A stretch of DNA of 54,588 nucleotides from Collinsella aerofaciens (GCF_028209885.1 NZ_JAQLEM010000016.1:1-54588), one strand, 5' to 3'; shown: positions 24,490 through 32,795, counted from the stretch's first letter. Made by a program: numbers and translations. Notes: generated by a model from the letters alone, not told the origin.

Positions 24490-25380
24490 CTACTGAAGCG
24501 CCTGTGCGCCCAGGGCCAGGCAGCCCATGATGCCCTGCTTGCCCTCGAGGCTGTTGTTGACAATGTAGGTGTCGATATCGTTGACCTCGGGCGTGACGAT
24601 GTAGCTGTTGAGCATCTCGGCGCACTTTTTGCGGGCGAGCGGCACGATAGGGGTGTGATCGGCAACGCCACCGCCGATGATGATCTTCTGCGGGGCATAG
24701 CACAGCGTGTAGGTCATGAGTGCCTGTGCCAGATAGCCGGCGAGCAAGTCCATGGCCTCCGGGTCATCGGCCATGTCTCCGGCACTCTTGCCATTCCAGC
24801 GCTTTTTAACGCCGGGGCCTGCGATGAGGCCCTCGAGGCAGTTGTCGTGGAAGGGGCAGGCGCTATGCTCGCCGATGGTGTCGCGCGGGTCGCGCGTGAC
24901 CAGGATGTGGCCAGCCTCGGGATGCATCATGCCGTGCACGAGCTTACCGCCCGAGAGCACGCCGGCGCCCACGCCGGTACCGATGGTCAGGTAGACCACA
25001 TCGGTAAGGCCCTTGGCACAACCAAACGTGACCTCGCCCAGGCAGGCGACGTTGACGTCGGTATCGTAGCCGCAGGGGATATTGAGCTCGTTTTGGATAG
25101 TGCCCAGCAGGTCAAAGTAGCGCCATGCCGTTTTTGGCGTCTCCAGGATCTTGCCGTATTGGGGCGAGGCAGGGTTGACTGCGGTGGGGCCAAAGGCGCC
25201 GATGCCCAGCGCGGCGATGCCCTTGTCGGCAAACCATGCGTTAACGGCCTCAACGGTCTCCTGCGGGGTCGTGGTCGCGATCTGCTCACGCTCCAGGACC
25301 GTGCCGTCTGCATAGCCCGTGGCGCAGACCATCTTGGTGCCGCCGGCCTCGAGCGCTCCGATAAGCTGCTGCTCTACCAT
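24490..25380 (-). CDS. ROK-family sugar kinase, probable fructokinase
   Basis: A 296-residue ROK kinase. The ATP-binding start is IGALEAGGTKMVCA. GAFGPTAVN, the sugar-site region GYDTDVNVACLGE and TIGTGVGAGVLSGGKL follow. The Zn-site region HPEAGHILVTRD...HSACPFHDNCLEGLIAGP contains the CxxHxxC-like cysteines of fructokinases of the ScrK/GmuE group, so fructose is a likely substrate. Mannose or N-acetyl sugars cannot be excluded. Start ATG 25378-25380 follows AGAGAGG on the minus strand. It is a single gene between terminators. Confidence 0.87.
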   Translation of the reverse strand: MVEQQLIGALEAGGTKMVCATGYADGTVLEREQIATTTPQETVEAVNAWFADKGIAALGIGAFGPTAVNPASPQYGKILETPKTAWRYFDLLGTIQNELNIPCGYDTDVNVACLGEVTFGCAKGLTDVVYLTIGTGVGAGVLSGGKLVHGMMHPEAGHILVTRDPRDTIGEHSACPFHDNCLEGLIAGPGVKKRWNGKSAGDMADDPEAMDLLAGYLAQALMTYTLCYAPQKIIIGGGVADHTPIVPLARKKCAEMLNSYIVTPEVNDIDTYIVNNSLEGKQGIMGCLALGAQALQ

Positions 25381-25451
25381 AGTATTCCTCTCTGGGACGA
25401 GTTGCTCCATGACTAAAGTATAGAGCTCTAAACCATTTAAGAAAGCGCTAT

Positions 25452-25494
25452 AAAAAGAAGTCTCGTAACGCGGCGAGCGGTGCGAGACTTCTTT
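25452..25494 (-). terminator. Terminator of the aminotransferase gene
   Basis: On the minus strand AAAGAAGTCTCG...CGAGACTTCTTT is a 12-bp perfect stem with a 17-nt loop, ending in CTTCTTTTTA. Confidence 0.85.
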
Positions 25495-25519
25495 GGTTAC
25501 TTAAGCTGCCCGGCCGTCC

Positions 25520-26701
25520 TTACCCGCGCGGCTTGATCTTATCACGTAGCGACTTGAGGTTCTCCAGCGCAGCGTTAAGCGTCTCGTCACGCTTGGCAAA
25601 GTGGAAACGAATCAGATGGTTGACGGGCTCGCGGAAGAAACTCGAGCCGGGCACTGCGCCCACGCCCACCTTAGACGCGAGGTCCTCGCAGAATTCGAGG
25701 TCGCTGTCATAGCCAAACTCAGAGATGTCCATCATGACGTAGTAGGCGCCCTGCGGCACGTTATGCTCAAGACCGATGCTGTCGAGTCCCTGGCAGAACA
25801 AGTCGCGTTTGGCGGTGTAGAGGTCAAGGACCTCATCGTAATAGCTGTCGTCGAAGTTGAGGGCAGTGACGACGGCTTCCTGCAGGGGAGCGGCGGCACC
25901 CACGGTGAGGAAGTCGTGGACCTTCTTGATGCGCTCGGTGATCTGGGCCGGGGCAATGGTGTAGCCAAGACGCCAGCCGGTGATGGAGTAGGTCTTGGAC
26001 AGCGAGCTGCAGCTGATGGTTCGCTCGAACATGCCGGGCAGCGTGGCCATATAGACGTGCTCATGAGGTGCGTAGACGATGTGCTCGTATACCTCGTCGG
26101 TGATGCAGTAGGCGTCGTACTTTTTGCAGAGGTCGGCGATAAAGGTGAGCTCATCGCGTGTAAAGACCTTGCCGCAGGGGTTGGAAGGGTTGCACAGGAC
26201 GATGGCCTTGGGGTCGTTGTCGCGGAAGGCCGCCTCGAGTGTCTCGCGGTCAAAGTCGAATGTGGGCGGGTTGAGCGGCACGTAGATGGGCTCGGCACCC
26301 GAAAGGATCGTGTCGGCGCCGTAGTTCTCGTAGAACGGCGAGAAGATGACGACCTTGTCGCCGGGGTTGGTGACCGTCATCATGGCGGCCATCATGGCCT
26401 CGGTGGAGCCGCAGGTGACTACGATATTCTCGTTGGGGTTCACCGGCATGCCCATAAAGTGCTCCTGTTTGGCGGCGAGCGCCTCGCGCATGGCCTGGGA
26501 GCCCCAGGTGATGGAGTACTGGTGATAGAGCGGCCTGGGATCGGCGGCGATGGTGCTCAGGCTGTTGAGCAGCTGCGCCGGGGGATCGAAGTCAGGGAAG
26601 CCCTGCGAGAGATTGACAGCGCCGTACTTATTGGAGATGCGTGTCATGCGGCGGATGACCGAATCGGTAAATCTTGCCGTGCGGTTGGAGAGTTCTTTCA
26701 T
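25520..26701 (-). CDS. Pyridoxal-phosphate aminotransferase, class I/II
   Basis: A 393-residue fold-type I aminotransferase close in style to the MalY/PatB and aspartate/aromatic aminotransferase group. Seen: VNLSQGFPDFDPP near residue 29, YSITWGSQAMREALAAK, NPSNPCGKVFTRDEL, DEVYEHIVY, and the PLP lysine in SSLSKTYSITGWRLGY. FHFAKRDETL near the end carries the carboxylate-binding Arg. SQGFPDF and Q-Y-S patterns resemble kynurenine/glutamine transaminase-like enzymes, so amino-acid specificity is open. Start ATG 26699-26701 has GAAAGGA upstream. Confidence 0.9.
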   Translation of the reverse strand: MKELSNRTARFTDSVIRRMTRISNKYGAVNLSQGFPDFDPPAQLLNSLSTIAADPRPLYHQYSITWGSQAMREALAAKQEHFMGMPVNPNENIVVTCGSTEAMMAAMMTVTNPGDKVVIFSPFYENYGADTILSGAEPIYVPLNPPTFDFDRETLEAAFRDNDPKAIVLCNPSNPCGKVFTRDELTFIADLCKKYDAYCITDEVYEHIVYAPHEHVYMATLPGMFERTISCSSLSKTYSITGWRLGYTIAPAQITERIKKVHDFLTVGAAAPLQEAVVTALNFDDSYYDEVLDLYTAKRDLFCQGLDSIGLEHNVPQGAYYVMMDISEFGYDSDLEFCEDLASKVGVGAVPGSSFFREPVNHLIRFHFAKRDETLNAALENLKSLRDKIKPRG

Positions 26702-26811
26702 GACGGTCCTTTCGAGCATTTGCAGTGGGGCAAGTTTACTCCTATGGAACTGGTAGGATTTGCCCGAAATGGATCCAAAAAACTCTTTTCAAAATTCTTG
26801 AAAATTGGGGC

Positions 26812-26840
26812 TTGCATCGCGTGGCGTTCCTTGCAATAAT
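26812..26840 (+). promoter_or_regulatory. Promoter of the His-Lys-Lys tRNA operon
   Basis: TTGCAT at 26812-26817, 17-bp spacer, AATAAT at 26835-26840, giving a start about 20 bp before tRNA-His. Confidence 0.8.
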
Positions 26841-26866
26841 AGTCGAGCGCGAAGCGCACAGGACAC

Positions 26867-26944
26867 GGTGGGTGTAGCTCAGTTGGCTAGAGCGACGGGT
26901 TGTGGTCCCGTAGGTCGAGGGTTCGAGTCCCTTTACCCACCCCA
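26867..26944 (+). tRNA. tRNA-His (anticodon GTG)
   Basis: Cloverleaf with acceptor GTGGGTG/TACCCAC, anticodon stem CGGG/CCCG region around TTGTGGT (GTG), T arm GAGGG-TTCGAGT-CCCTT. The extra G at 26867 (position -1) opposite C73 at 26941 is the tRNA-His identity pair. CCA is encoded at 26942-26944. Confidence 0.96.
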
Positions 26945-26966
26945 GTTCTTGCTTTGTGTTGATATC

Positions 26967-27042
26967 GGGTCGTTAGCTCAGTTGGTAGAGCAGGGGACTC
27001 TTAATCCCAAGGTCCAGGGTTCGAACCCCTGACGGCCCACCA
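26967..27042 (+). tRNA. tRNA-Lys (anticodon CTT), copy 1
   Basis: Acceptor GGGTCGT/ACGGCCC, D arm with AGTTGGTA, anticodon loop CTCTTAA, T loop TTCGAAC, encoded CCA at 27040-27042. The anticodon stem GGGGA/TCCCA has a G-A mismatch at its outer pair. Confidence 0.95.
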
Positions 27043-27085
27043 CACGATATCTCCTCTAAAGTCCGCCATAACGGACTTTAGCTTT

Positions 27086-27158
27086 GGGTCGTTAGCTCAG
27101 TTGGTAGAGCAGGGGACTCTTAATCCCAAGGTCCAGGGTTCGACCCCCTGACGGCCCA
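27086..27158 (+). tRNA. tRNA-Lys (anticodon CTT), copy 2
   Basis: Same sequence as copy 1 except the T loop reads TTCGACC instead of TTCGAAC, and the following bases are CCC, so CCA is not encoded. It lies 43 bp after copy 1. The change removes a conserved A in the T loop, so this copy may fold less well. Confidence 0.92.
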
Positions 27159-27172
27159 CCCAAAGCATGTTA

Positions 27173-27203
27173 AAGCGGCTGGCTTAGACTGGTCGCTTTT
27201 TTT
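27173..27203 (+). terminator. Terminator of the tRNA operon
   Basis: AGCGGCTGG and CTGGTCGCT form a 9-bp stem with three wobble pairs around CTTAGA, followed by a run of seven T. Confidence 0.75.
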
Positions 27204-27257
27204 GTTAACCTCACATGGGGTCGAACCCGTCGGGGTGCGGAGCTGAGAAATCTGCAC

Positions 27258-27321
27258 CGTGATTCCCTTAGGGAAAACACTGCTAAAGCCCCGTAGGCGT
27301 GTTCTCCTTAGAGGAATCATG
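27258..27321. repeat. Imperfect 23-bp inverted repeat next to the tRNA operon
   Basis: The left arm at 27258-27280 (CGTGATTCCCTTAGGG, then AAAACAC) pairs imperfectly with the right arm at 27299-27321 (GTGTTCTCC, then TTAGAGGAATCATG), about 18 of 23 positions. The gap from 27204 to 27378 has no credible gene. Confidence 0.5.
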
Positions 27322-27378
27322 CTCACAGGGCTCGATGCATGTTGAAAAGTTGTGATCAAACTCAAAGTGAGAATCGAT

Positions 27379-28905
27379 TTAGTCTGCTCGATAGTGCGAA
27401 CCTAAGCTTTCAGTCCGCTTGCGCATGGCTTTGACCATTTCTTGTGCTAGTTGAATCTGCGATTGCAGGCGGGCGAGGGCTGCGACTTCGCTGTCCTGGG
27501 CTTTCTGTGTGCTCAAGGTCGTTGCCTCTGCCTTCAAGCCCTCAAGCTCGTGTAGTGCCTCGGATAGGCCCGTCTCGGTGCGGTTGATCATGCAATAGGT
27601 GCTCATCGTGTGCTTAAGGCTGTGTGTCAGGCGTTCGGCATCTGTTGTGGCAATGCCATGCTGGGGGAGGGTGATATCCGCCTTCAGGGCCGCCTCAGGC
27701 TCTTTCTGCGCTGCAAGGGCTGCCGATGCGCCCGCGATACGTCCGAATACGATGCCGTTGGCGCTTGACAAGCCACCAATGCGGTCGGCGCCGTGCATGC
27801 CGCCTGTCGCCTCGCCGCAAGCGTAGAGGCCCTCAACGCCCGTGTGCGCGGTCTTATCGATCTTGATGCCGCCGTTAGCGGCGTGGGCATACATCGCAAC
27901 GCGCATCTCGTCGGTCGGCGCGATGCCGTGCTCGTCTTGCAGCCAGGTGGCAAAGGTCTGCACAAACTCTGGGACATCCTCGCGGGGGAAGTCGTAGTGG
28001 AGTGCCAGGCCTTCGACACCTGCCTGATCGATGACGAGATCGATAGCGCGGGAGGCCAAGCGTGACGTGAAGGGACCATATCCAGAGCGCTGCTCGAGCA
28101 GGTCGTCCAGCTTGTCGTCGGCAATATCTACCGGCTGGTCTACGTGCACGTAGCGCCAGGTTTTCTCATTGAAGACCAAGTTACGCCTGGGCTCGATGAA
28201 GCCGGGCATCATCTGCATGAACTCTATATTAGTAAGTGTTGCGCCGTGCGCCAGCGCGATGGCCTGCGAGGAACTGAGCACATCAGCCGACGTAAGGCTG
28301 CGCTCGAACAGGCCGCCTGTGCCACCGGCTGCGATGACCGTGGCCTTGGCAGCAAAGGGCACGATTCGATTTTCGGTAAGGTCGTAGAGTACGGTTCCGG
28401 TTATTCTGCCGTTCGTGTCCTCAACAAGGTCGATAAGCTCATGGCGGGGGAGCAGGCGAATGCCGAGCGACTCGATCCAGGTCGTCAGAGCGTCCTCAAG
28501 GGGCTTGCGGGTGAGGCCGCGCCACATGCGCGTCTTGTGGTCAAAGCAGGGGATAAATTGCTTTTGTTGAGCACTCTTGGCGCTTTGCGGACGCTGGAGC
28601 TCAACGCCCAGGTCTTGCTCGAGCCAGTCAATCGCTTGGGGAATGCCGTGGACGAACGCTTGGACGAGTTCGGGGTCGGCAACGCCGCCGCCGACGGCCA
28701 GGATGGTGTCGATGAGGTCCTGCTCGTCGTCTTCGTTAACGGGTCCGATAAGCCCTAGGCCCCAGGTTCCGGGGAAGAAGCTCGATCCACTCATAGTCTT
28801 GCCGGCGCTTGCCACAGTGACGGTTGCACCCGTGCGTGCCGCTTCGATGGCGGCGCAAAGGCCCGCAATGCCAGATCCAATTACCAGTACATCAGTCGAT
28901 TCCAT
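27379..28905 (-). CDS. FAD-dependent oxidoreductase of the fumarate reductase/L-aspartate oxidase superfamily
   Basis: A 508-residue flavoprotein. The N-terminal FAD fold reads DVLVIGSGIAGLCAAIEAARTG. SSFFPGTWGLGL, a second dinucleotide segment TVIAAGGTGGLFERS, and NGGIKIDKTAHTGVEGLYACGEATGGMHGADRIGGLSSANGIVFGRIAG are typical of SdhA/FrdA/NadB proteins. The C-terminal helical bundle (INRTETGLSEALHELEGL) is also present. The HPT substrate motif of fumarate reductases is replaced by EFMQMMPGF, so fumarate or aspartate may not be the substrate. nadA and nadC are absent nearby. Start ATG 28903-28905 follows GAAAGGA on the minus strand. Confidence 0.85.
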   Translation of the reverse strand: MESTDVLVIGSGIAGLCAAIEAARTGATVTVASAGKTMSGSSFFPGTWGLGLIGPVNEDDEQDLIDTILAVGGGVADPELVQAFVHGIPQAIDWLEQDLGVELQRPQSAKSAQQKQFIPCFDHKTRMWRGLTRKPLEDALTTWIESLGIRLLPRHELIDLVEDTNGRITGTVLYDLTENRIVPFAAKATVIAAGGTGGLFERSLTSADVLSSSQAIALAHGATLTNIEFMQMMPGFIEPRRNLVFNEKTWRYVHVDQPVDIADDKLDDLLEQRSGYGPFTSRLASRAIDLVIDQAGVEGLALHYDFPREDVPEFVQTFATWLQDEHGIAPTDEMRVAMYAHAANGGIKIDKTAHTGVEGLYACGEATGGMHGADRIGGLSSANGIVFGRIAGASAALAAQKEPEAALKADITLPQHGIATTDAERLTHSLKHTMSTYCMINRTETGLSEALHELEGLKAEATTLSTQKAQDSEVAALARLQSQIQLAQEMVKAMRKRTESLGSHYRAD

Positions 28906-29093
28906 CGGATTCCTTTCTCGTCCGGCGCATTGTCGCACGGGTGATCGGCAATGGGGCCGCAAAGACTCGGCAAATCGGTAAAGGGCAAATATGGCAGGTG
29001 GGCGTCATGGACGCTCTGACGCTCCATCTCATCACATCTTGTATTTCGCCCCAACTGATATATCGGCATTAGCTACCCTGCGACAGCGCAAAC

Positions 29094-29126
29094 AAAAAGA
29101 GCCGCTACCTGGGTGGGTAGCGGCTC
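29094..29126 (-). terminator. Terminator of the GGGtGRT operon
   Basis: On the minus strand GAGCCGCTACC-CACCCA-GGTAGCGGCTC is an 11-bp perfect stem followed by TTTTTG. Confidence 0.92.
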
Positions 29127-29161
29127 CAAAGCTCAACTATATGAGCATCGCGCGGGCGCGA

Positions 29162-30166
29162 TTAGGCCTTGAGGGCCTCCTCGACGGCGACAGCGCAGGC
29201 GACGGTGGCACCGACCATGGGGTTGTTGCCCATGCCGATGAGACCCATCATGTCGACGTGCGCAGGCACGGAGGAAGAACCGGCGAACTGAGCGTCGGAG
29301 TGCATACGGCCCATGGTGTCGGTCATGCCGTAAGAGGCAGGGCCGGCGCCCATGTTGTCCGGGTGCAGGGTACGGCCAGTGCCGCCACCAGAAGCGACGG
29401 AGAAGTACTTCTTACCAGCCTCGAGGCGCTCCTTCTTGTAGGTGCCAGCGACGGGGTGCTGGAAGCGCGTGGGGTTGGTGGAGTTACCGGTGATCGAGAT
29501 GTCGACGTTCTCGTGCCACATGATGGCAACGCCCTCGCGGACGTCGTCGGAGCCGTAGCAGTTAACGGCAGCGCGGGGACCATCGGAGTAGGGGATGGTC
29601 TCGACGACCTTGAGCTCGCCCGTGTAGTAGTCGAACTGGGTCTTCACGTAGGTGAAGCCGTTGATGCGGGCGATGATCTGAGCGGCGTCCTTGCCCAGAC
29701 CGTTGAGGATAACGCGCAGCGGCTTCTTGCGAGCCTTGTTGGCGTTCAGAGCCAGGCCGATAGCGCCCTCAGCGGCAGCGAAGGACTCGTGGCCGGCCAG
29801 GAAGGCGAAGCACTCGGTGTCGTCGGAGAGCAGCATAGCGCCCAGGTTGCCGTGGCCCAGACCAACCTTGCGGTCCTCGGCGACGGAGCCGGGAACGGTG
29901 AAGGCCTGGATGCCCTCGCCGATGATGGCGGCAGCCTCAGAAGCGGACTTGGCGCCACGCTTGACAGCGAGAGCGCAACCGAGGGTGTAGGCCCACTCGG
30001 CGTTCTGGAAGGCGATGGACTGGGTGTTGTTGACGATCTCACGCGGGTTGAAGCCCTTGTCGGTGCAGATCTGCAGAGCTTCCTCGAGGGAGGCGATGCC
30101 GTTGTCGGCGAGGCACTTGTTGATCTTGTCAGCGCGGCGCTCGTAACCTTCGAACGTAACAGTCAT
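29162..30166 (-). CDS. GGGtGRT protein
   Basis: A 334-residue protein that carries the family-naming motif GGGTGRT in FSVASGGGTGRTLHPDN. Other conserved-looking stretches are FTVPGSVAEDRKVGLGHGNLGAMLLSDDTECFAFLAGHESFAAAEGAIGL, ENVDISITGNSTNPTRFQHP and the C-terminal GNNPMVGATVACAVAVEEAL. The family is known only by name, with no proven activity. It is the second gene of an operon with a U-type scaffold homologue 18 bp upstream, and a strong terminator follows. The pairing suggests work on an Fe-S cluster or metal cofactor, but this is inference. Confidence 0.88.
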   Translation of the reverse strand: MTVTFEGYERRADKINKCLADNGIASLEEALQICTDKGFNPREIVNNTQSIAFQNAEWAYTLGCALAVKRGAKSASEAAAIIGEGIQAFTVPGSVAEDRKVGLGHGNLGAMLLSDDTECFAFLAGHESFAAAEGAIGLALNANKARKKPLRVILNGLGKDAAQIIARINGFTYVKTQFDYYTGELKVVETIPYSDGPRAAVNCYGSDDVREGVAIMWHENVDISITGNSTNPTRFQHPVAGTYKKERLEAGKKYFSVASGGGTGRTLHPDNMGAGPASYGMTDTMGRMHSDAQFAGSSSVPAHVDMMGLIGMGNNPMVGATVACAVAVEEALKA

Positions 30167-30184
30167 AGTTATTTCCCTCCCTTT

Positions 30185-30919
30185 CTACTCGTGAACCGGG
30201 AACACGCTGGCGACGGAGTGAGTCTCCTCGTCGGTGCGCGGGTCGATGTACTTGGCAGCGTTCTCCCACTGACCATAGTGGCCCATAGCGCCAGCGATGG
30301 CCTCCTCGGGGGTCTTGCCGGCCTTGACGGCGTCGGTGAACTTGCCGAGGTTCAGGAACTCGAACGCGATGATCTCGTTCTTGTCGTTGAGAGCCATGCG
30401 GGTGACGTAGCCCTGAGCGAGCTCGAGGTAACGAGCGCCCTTGGCCTTGGTGCCGAACATGGTGCCGACCTGGGAGCGAAGGCCCTTGCCGAGGTCGTCG
30501 AGGGAGGCGCCCACGGGCAGGCCGCCCTCGGAGAACGCGGTCTGGCTGCGGCCGTAAACGATCTGCAGGAAGATCTCGCGCATAGCAACGTTGATGGCGT
30601 CGCAGACGAGGTCGGTGTTGAGGGCCTCGAGGATGGTCTTACCGGGAAGGATCTCGGAAGCCATGGCGGCAGAGTGGGTCATGCCCGAGCAGCCGATGGT
30701 CTCAACGAGGGCCTCCTCGATGATGCCGTCCTTGACGTTCAGCGTGAGCTTGCAGGCGCCCTGCTGAGGTGCGCACCAACCCACACCGTGCGTAAGACCG
30801 GAGATGTCGGAAATCTCCTTAGCCTGGACCCACTTGCCCTCCTCGGGGATGGGTGCGGGGCCGTGGTATGCACCCTTGGCAACGGGGCACATGTTCTCCA
30901 CTTCCTGTGAGTACTGCAT
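30185..30919 (-). CDS. Large IscU/NifU-type scaffold homologue
   Basis: A 244-residue protein whose core (CKLTLNVKDGIIEEALVETIGCSGMTHSAAMASEILPGKTILEAL) matches the IscU/NifU N-terminal fold. Cysteines are visible in GVGWCAPQQGACKL, ETIGCSGM and LVCDAINV. It is about 100 residues longer than SufU/IscU. The SUF operon in this window has its own SufU, so this is a second scaffold for another task. It is the first gene of an operon with the GGGtGRT protein. Start ATG 30917-30919 has GAGAGGAG upstream; an open frame extends further without a site. Confidence 0.85.
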   Translation of the reverse strand: MQYSQEVENMCPVAKGAYHGPAPIPEEGKWVQAKEISDISGLTHGVGWCAPQQGACKLTLNVKDGIIEEALVETIGCSGMTHSAAMASEILPGKTILEALNTDLVCDAINVAMREIFLQIVYGRSQTAFSEGGLPVGASLDDLGKGLRSQVGTMFGTKAKGARYLELAQGYVTRMALNDKNEIIAFEFLNLGKFTDAVKAGKTPEEAIAGAMGHYGQWENAAKYIDPRTDEETHSVASVFPVHE

Positions 30920-31322
30920 GCCTCTCCTCTCTATCGTGTTGGCGTCCCGTCTGGGGGTCGTGGCTGGCGATTGCCGGGCGACCCTTCGAAAGGGACATGA
31001 CATGCAGCCCCTATAATACCGCGAAATGCACGGAATATTCGGCGAACGGCTCAGTTTTCGTAGCGAGAAGCGCGGAACTTTCAATTGAAACGATTTAACT
31101 CTATGTTCTGTGGTTGTGAACTTCCGTAGAGGGGGTCCTTCTTGGGCAAGCTTTTGGTCTGCTCTTGTAAGCGTTGCAGGGGTTGACCTGTTGCAACGGT
31201 GCCGTTCGCCGCCTGTTTACTGCCTTTGGCCGCGCGAGTGTATTGTTTTGCGTGAATGTTTTGATGGCACGCTTCAATCGTGCTGTATTGGATGGCAAGC
31301 AGATCCCAGCGAAGGGAGCGCC
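30920..31322. other. Divergent intergenic region between scaffold and RAYT-like genes
   Basis: A 403-bp gap with no credible gene. The palindromic core CTATAATACC at 31011-31020 gives a TATAAT on the plus strand and TATTAT on the minus strand, without a good -35 on either side. The minus-strand one could serve the scaffold operon. I see no repeat of the CCACCACAAAGG type here. Confidence 0.4.
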
Positions 31323-32135
31323 ATGCAGCGCGTTTGGAGAACGGTTACCGGCTTTTACCATGTCTGTGCCCGCGGTACGGGCAAGCGGCTCATCTTTGAG
31401 GGCGATGACGACCGGTGGGAGTTTTTGGAGCTGATGCGTGAGTGCTGCCGCAAGGCGGGCGTGACGGTTATCGCCTGGTGTCTTATGGGCAATCACGTGC
31501 GTCTGGTGCTTGCAGATTACGAGGACGCGATGAGCGCGGCGATGCACCGGCTGCTTTTGACGTACGCGCGGCGGTTCAATAAACGCACGGGGCGCACGGG
31601 CCATCTGTTCCAGAACCGTTTTGACCGGCGTTCGCTCGATACCGATTGGCAGGTGATGGAGGCTATTCGCTCCGTACACGCCGATCCGCAGGAGGTGGGC
31701 GTTAGCCTAATCGAGCGTTATCCCTGGAGCAGCTTTGCGGAACATCTGCGCTCTTACGACTGTGATGCGGCCGATGCCGCGAGGGGATTTTCTGATCCTT
31801 CTTGCGTGCTTGAACTTTTTGGTTCTGCCGAGGGCTTTATTGCCTATTCGCTTTCGACGCCGGACGGTAGCGAGCCGGCGCTGTGCGATATGAAAGAGAC
31901 AGAGTGGGAACGCCACGCCTTTGCCGACAAGATGGCGAAGAGCCTCGGGGTTCCGCTCAATGTGGTTAAAACTGCACCGCCGGCGCAGCGCGATACCGTT
32001 ATTGTTGGATTGAGCAATGCCGGCTTTACGGTGCGCCAGATTGAGCGGTATACCGGGATTGGCAAAAGTACCGTCTCTCGTATCGTGCGCGCCCGCGCGC
32101 GAACGGCGATGCGGGCTGGCGGAAACGTGATGTAA
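31323..32135 (+). CDS. REP-associated tyrosine transposase-like protein (RAYT, Y1 transposase family)
   Basis: A 270-residue protein of the IS200/RAYT superfamily. Seen: FYHVCARGTGKRLIFEGDDDRWEFL near residues 11-35, WCLMGNHVRLVL near 52-63, YARRFNKRTGRTGHLFQNRF at 81-100, and the downstream IRSVHADPQEVG...YPWSSFAEH typical of RAYTs. The metal-binding HUH motif is normally HVH; here the second His is Arg60, while the candidate catalytic Tyr81 remains. A C-terminal helix-turn-helix (SNAGFTVRQIERYTGIGKSTVSRI) is added. GAAGGGAG precedes ATG 31323. It is probably host-maintained and may be related to the intergenic hairpins, but could be catalytically weak. Confidence 0.85.
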   Translation: MQRVWRTVTGFYHVCARGTGKRLIFEGDDDRWEFLELMRECCRKAGVTVIAWCLMGNHVRLVLADYEDAMSAAMHRLLLTYARRFNKRTGRTGHLFQNRFDRRSLDTDWQVMEAIRSVHADPQEVGVSLIERYPWSSFAEHLRSYDCDAADAARGFSDPSCVLELFGSAEGFIAYSLSTPDGSEPALCDMKETEWERHAFADKMAKSLGVPLNVVKTAPPAQRDTVIVGLSNAGFTVRQIERYTGIGKSTVSRIVRARARTAMRAGGNVM

Positions 32136-32500
32136 GGTCGCCTGTTCATCGCAGCTGGGGTCGTCCATACGCCGCAACCAGCGTTCAAAAGCTTGGTACG
32201 GTAACTGCACTTCTTAATATGCATAGAACAATCGTCATCTTGCATAAAATAACGGCTCGGTCCGGGTTTGCCCGTGCCTACCCCCGTCTGCGCCGTGCAA
32301 AAAACGGAGTTTTCAGCATCGTGTTGCTGTCGGCACCGCCGCAATCTTGCAACATACGGGTCCCGAAGCTATTGATTCCCGCCGTTGCGCCCCCGAAGCA
32401 CGTGCCTGCGCCCCGTCAGACCGCGATGCTTGTTCTAAAACACAATATATATGCGCCTAAAGACGTTGATTAACGCTTTCGATGCGTATACACACAGCTT

Positions 32501-32630
32501 GGCGTGCTGAATACTCGCAAAAATGCACGCCGCTCCCTATGGGACCCGTCTGCGGCAGGCGCGAAGCGAGTCGGAGCTTCGCAGAACGGGGCTTGGCGCA
32601 TTGCTTGGCGGGCCCGGGGCCCTGCCGCAG
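32501..32630. other. Structured noncoding segment in a 660-bp gap
   Basis: Between the RAYT-like gene and sufU no frame looks like a protein. GGCGTGC/GCACGCC (32501-32507, 32525-32531) is followed by an outer stem CTGCGGCAGG/CCTGCCGCAG (32550-32559, 32621-32630). The outer stem encloses GCGAAGC/GCTTCGC (32561-32567, 32576-32582) and a GGGCCC-rich hairpin. The first half of the gap (32136-32480) is AT-richer and shows no feature I can name. This may be a decayed mobile element or a structured RNA. Confidence 0.4.
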
Positions 32631-32732
32631 GCCTTTGGTGCTGTGGAAAACGCCCGTGCTCGCGTCTGGCTGTGTGGCAAATGTCAGACGGGGCGCCGGA
32701 CGCGCGGACTTTGTGCGTTCGCGCTCATTAGG

Positions 32733-32763
32733 TAAAAACAGAGCCGCCCGTATCGGGCGGCTC
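32733..32763 (-). terminator. Terminator of the suf operon
   Basis: On the minus strand GAGCCGCCCG-ATA-CGGGCGGCTC is a perfect 10-bp stem followed by TGTTTTT, 33 bp after sufU. Confidence 0.93.
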
Positions 32764-32795
32764 GGCAATCAAAAACCTTGGATTCGGGGCATAAA

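Noticed and set aside
27120..27365. Small minus-strand protein of 81 codons across tRNA-Lys
   Set aside because: Its end (VRGSNPGPWD) is the usual false translation of a tRNA T arm, and no ribosome site is present.
28991..30910. 639-codon plus-strand open frame opposite the GGGtGRT operon
   Set aside because: The minus-strand genes have good ribosome sites, family motifs and a terminator. The plus frame is a shadow.
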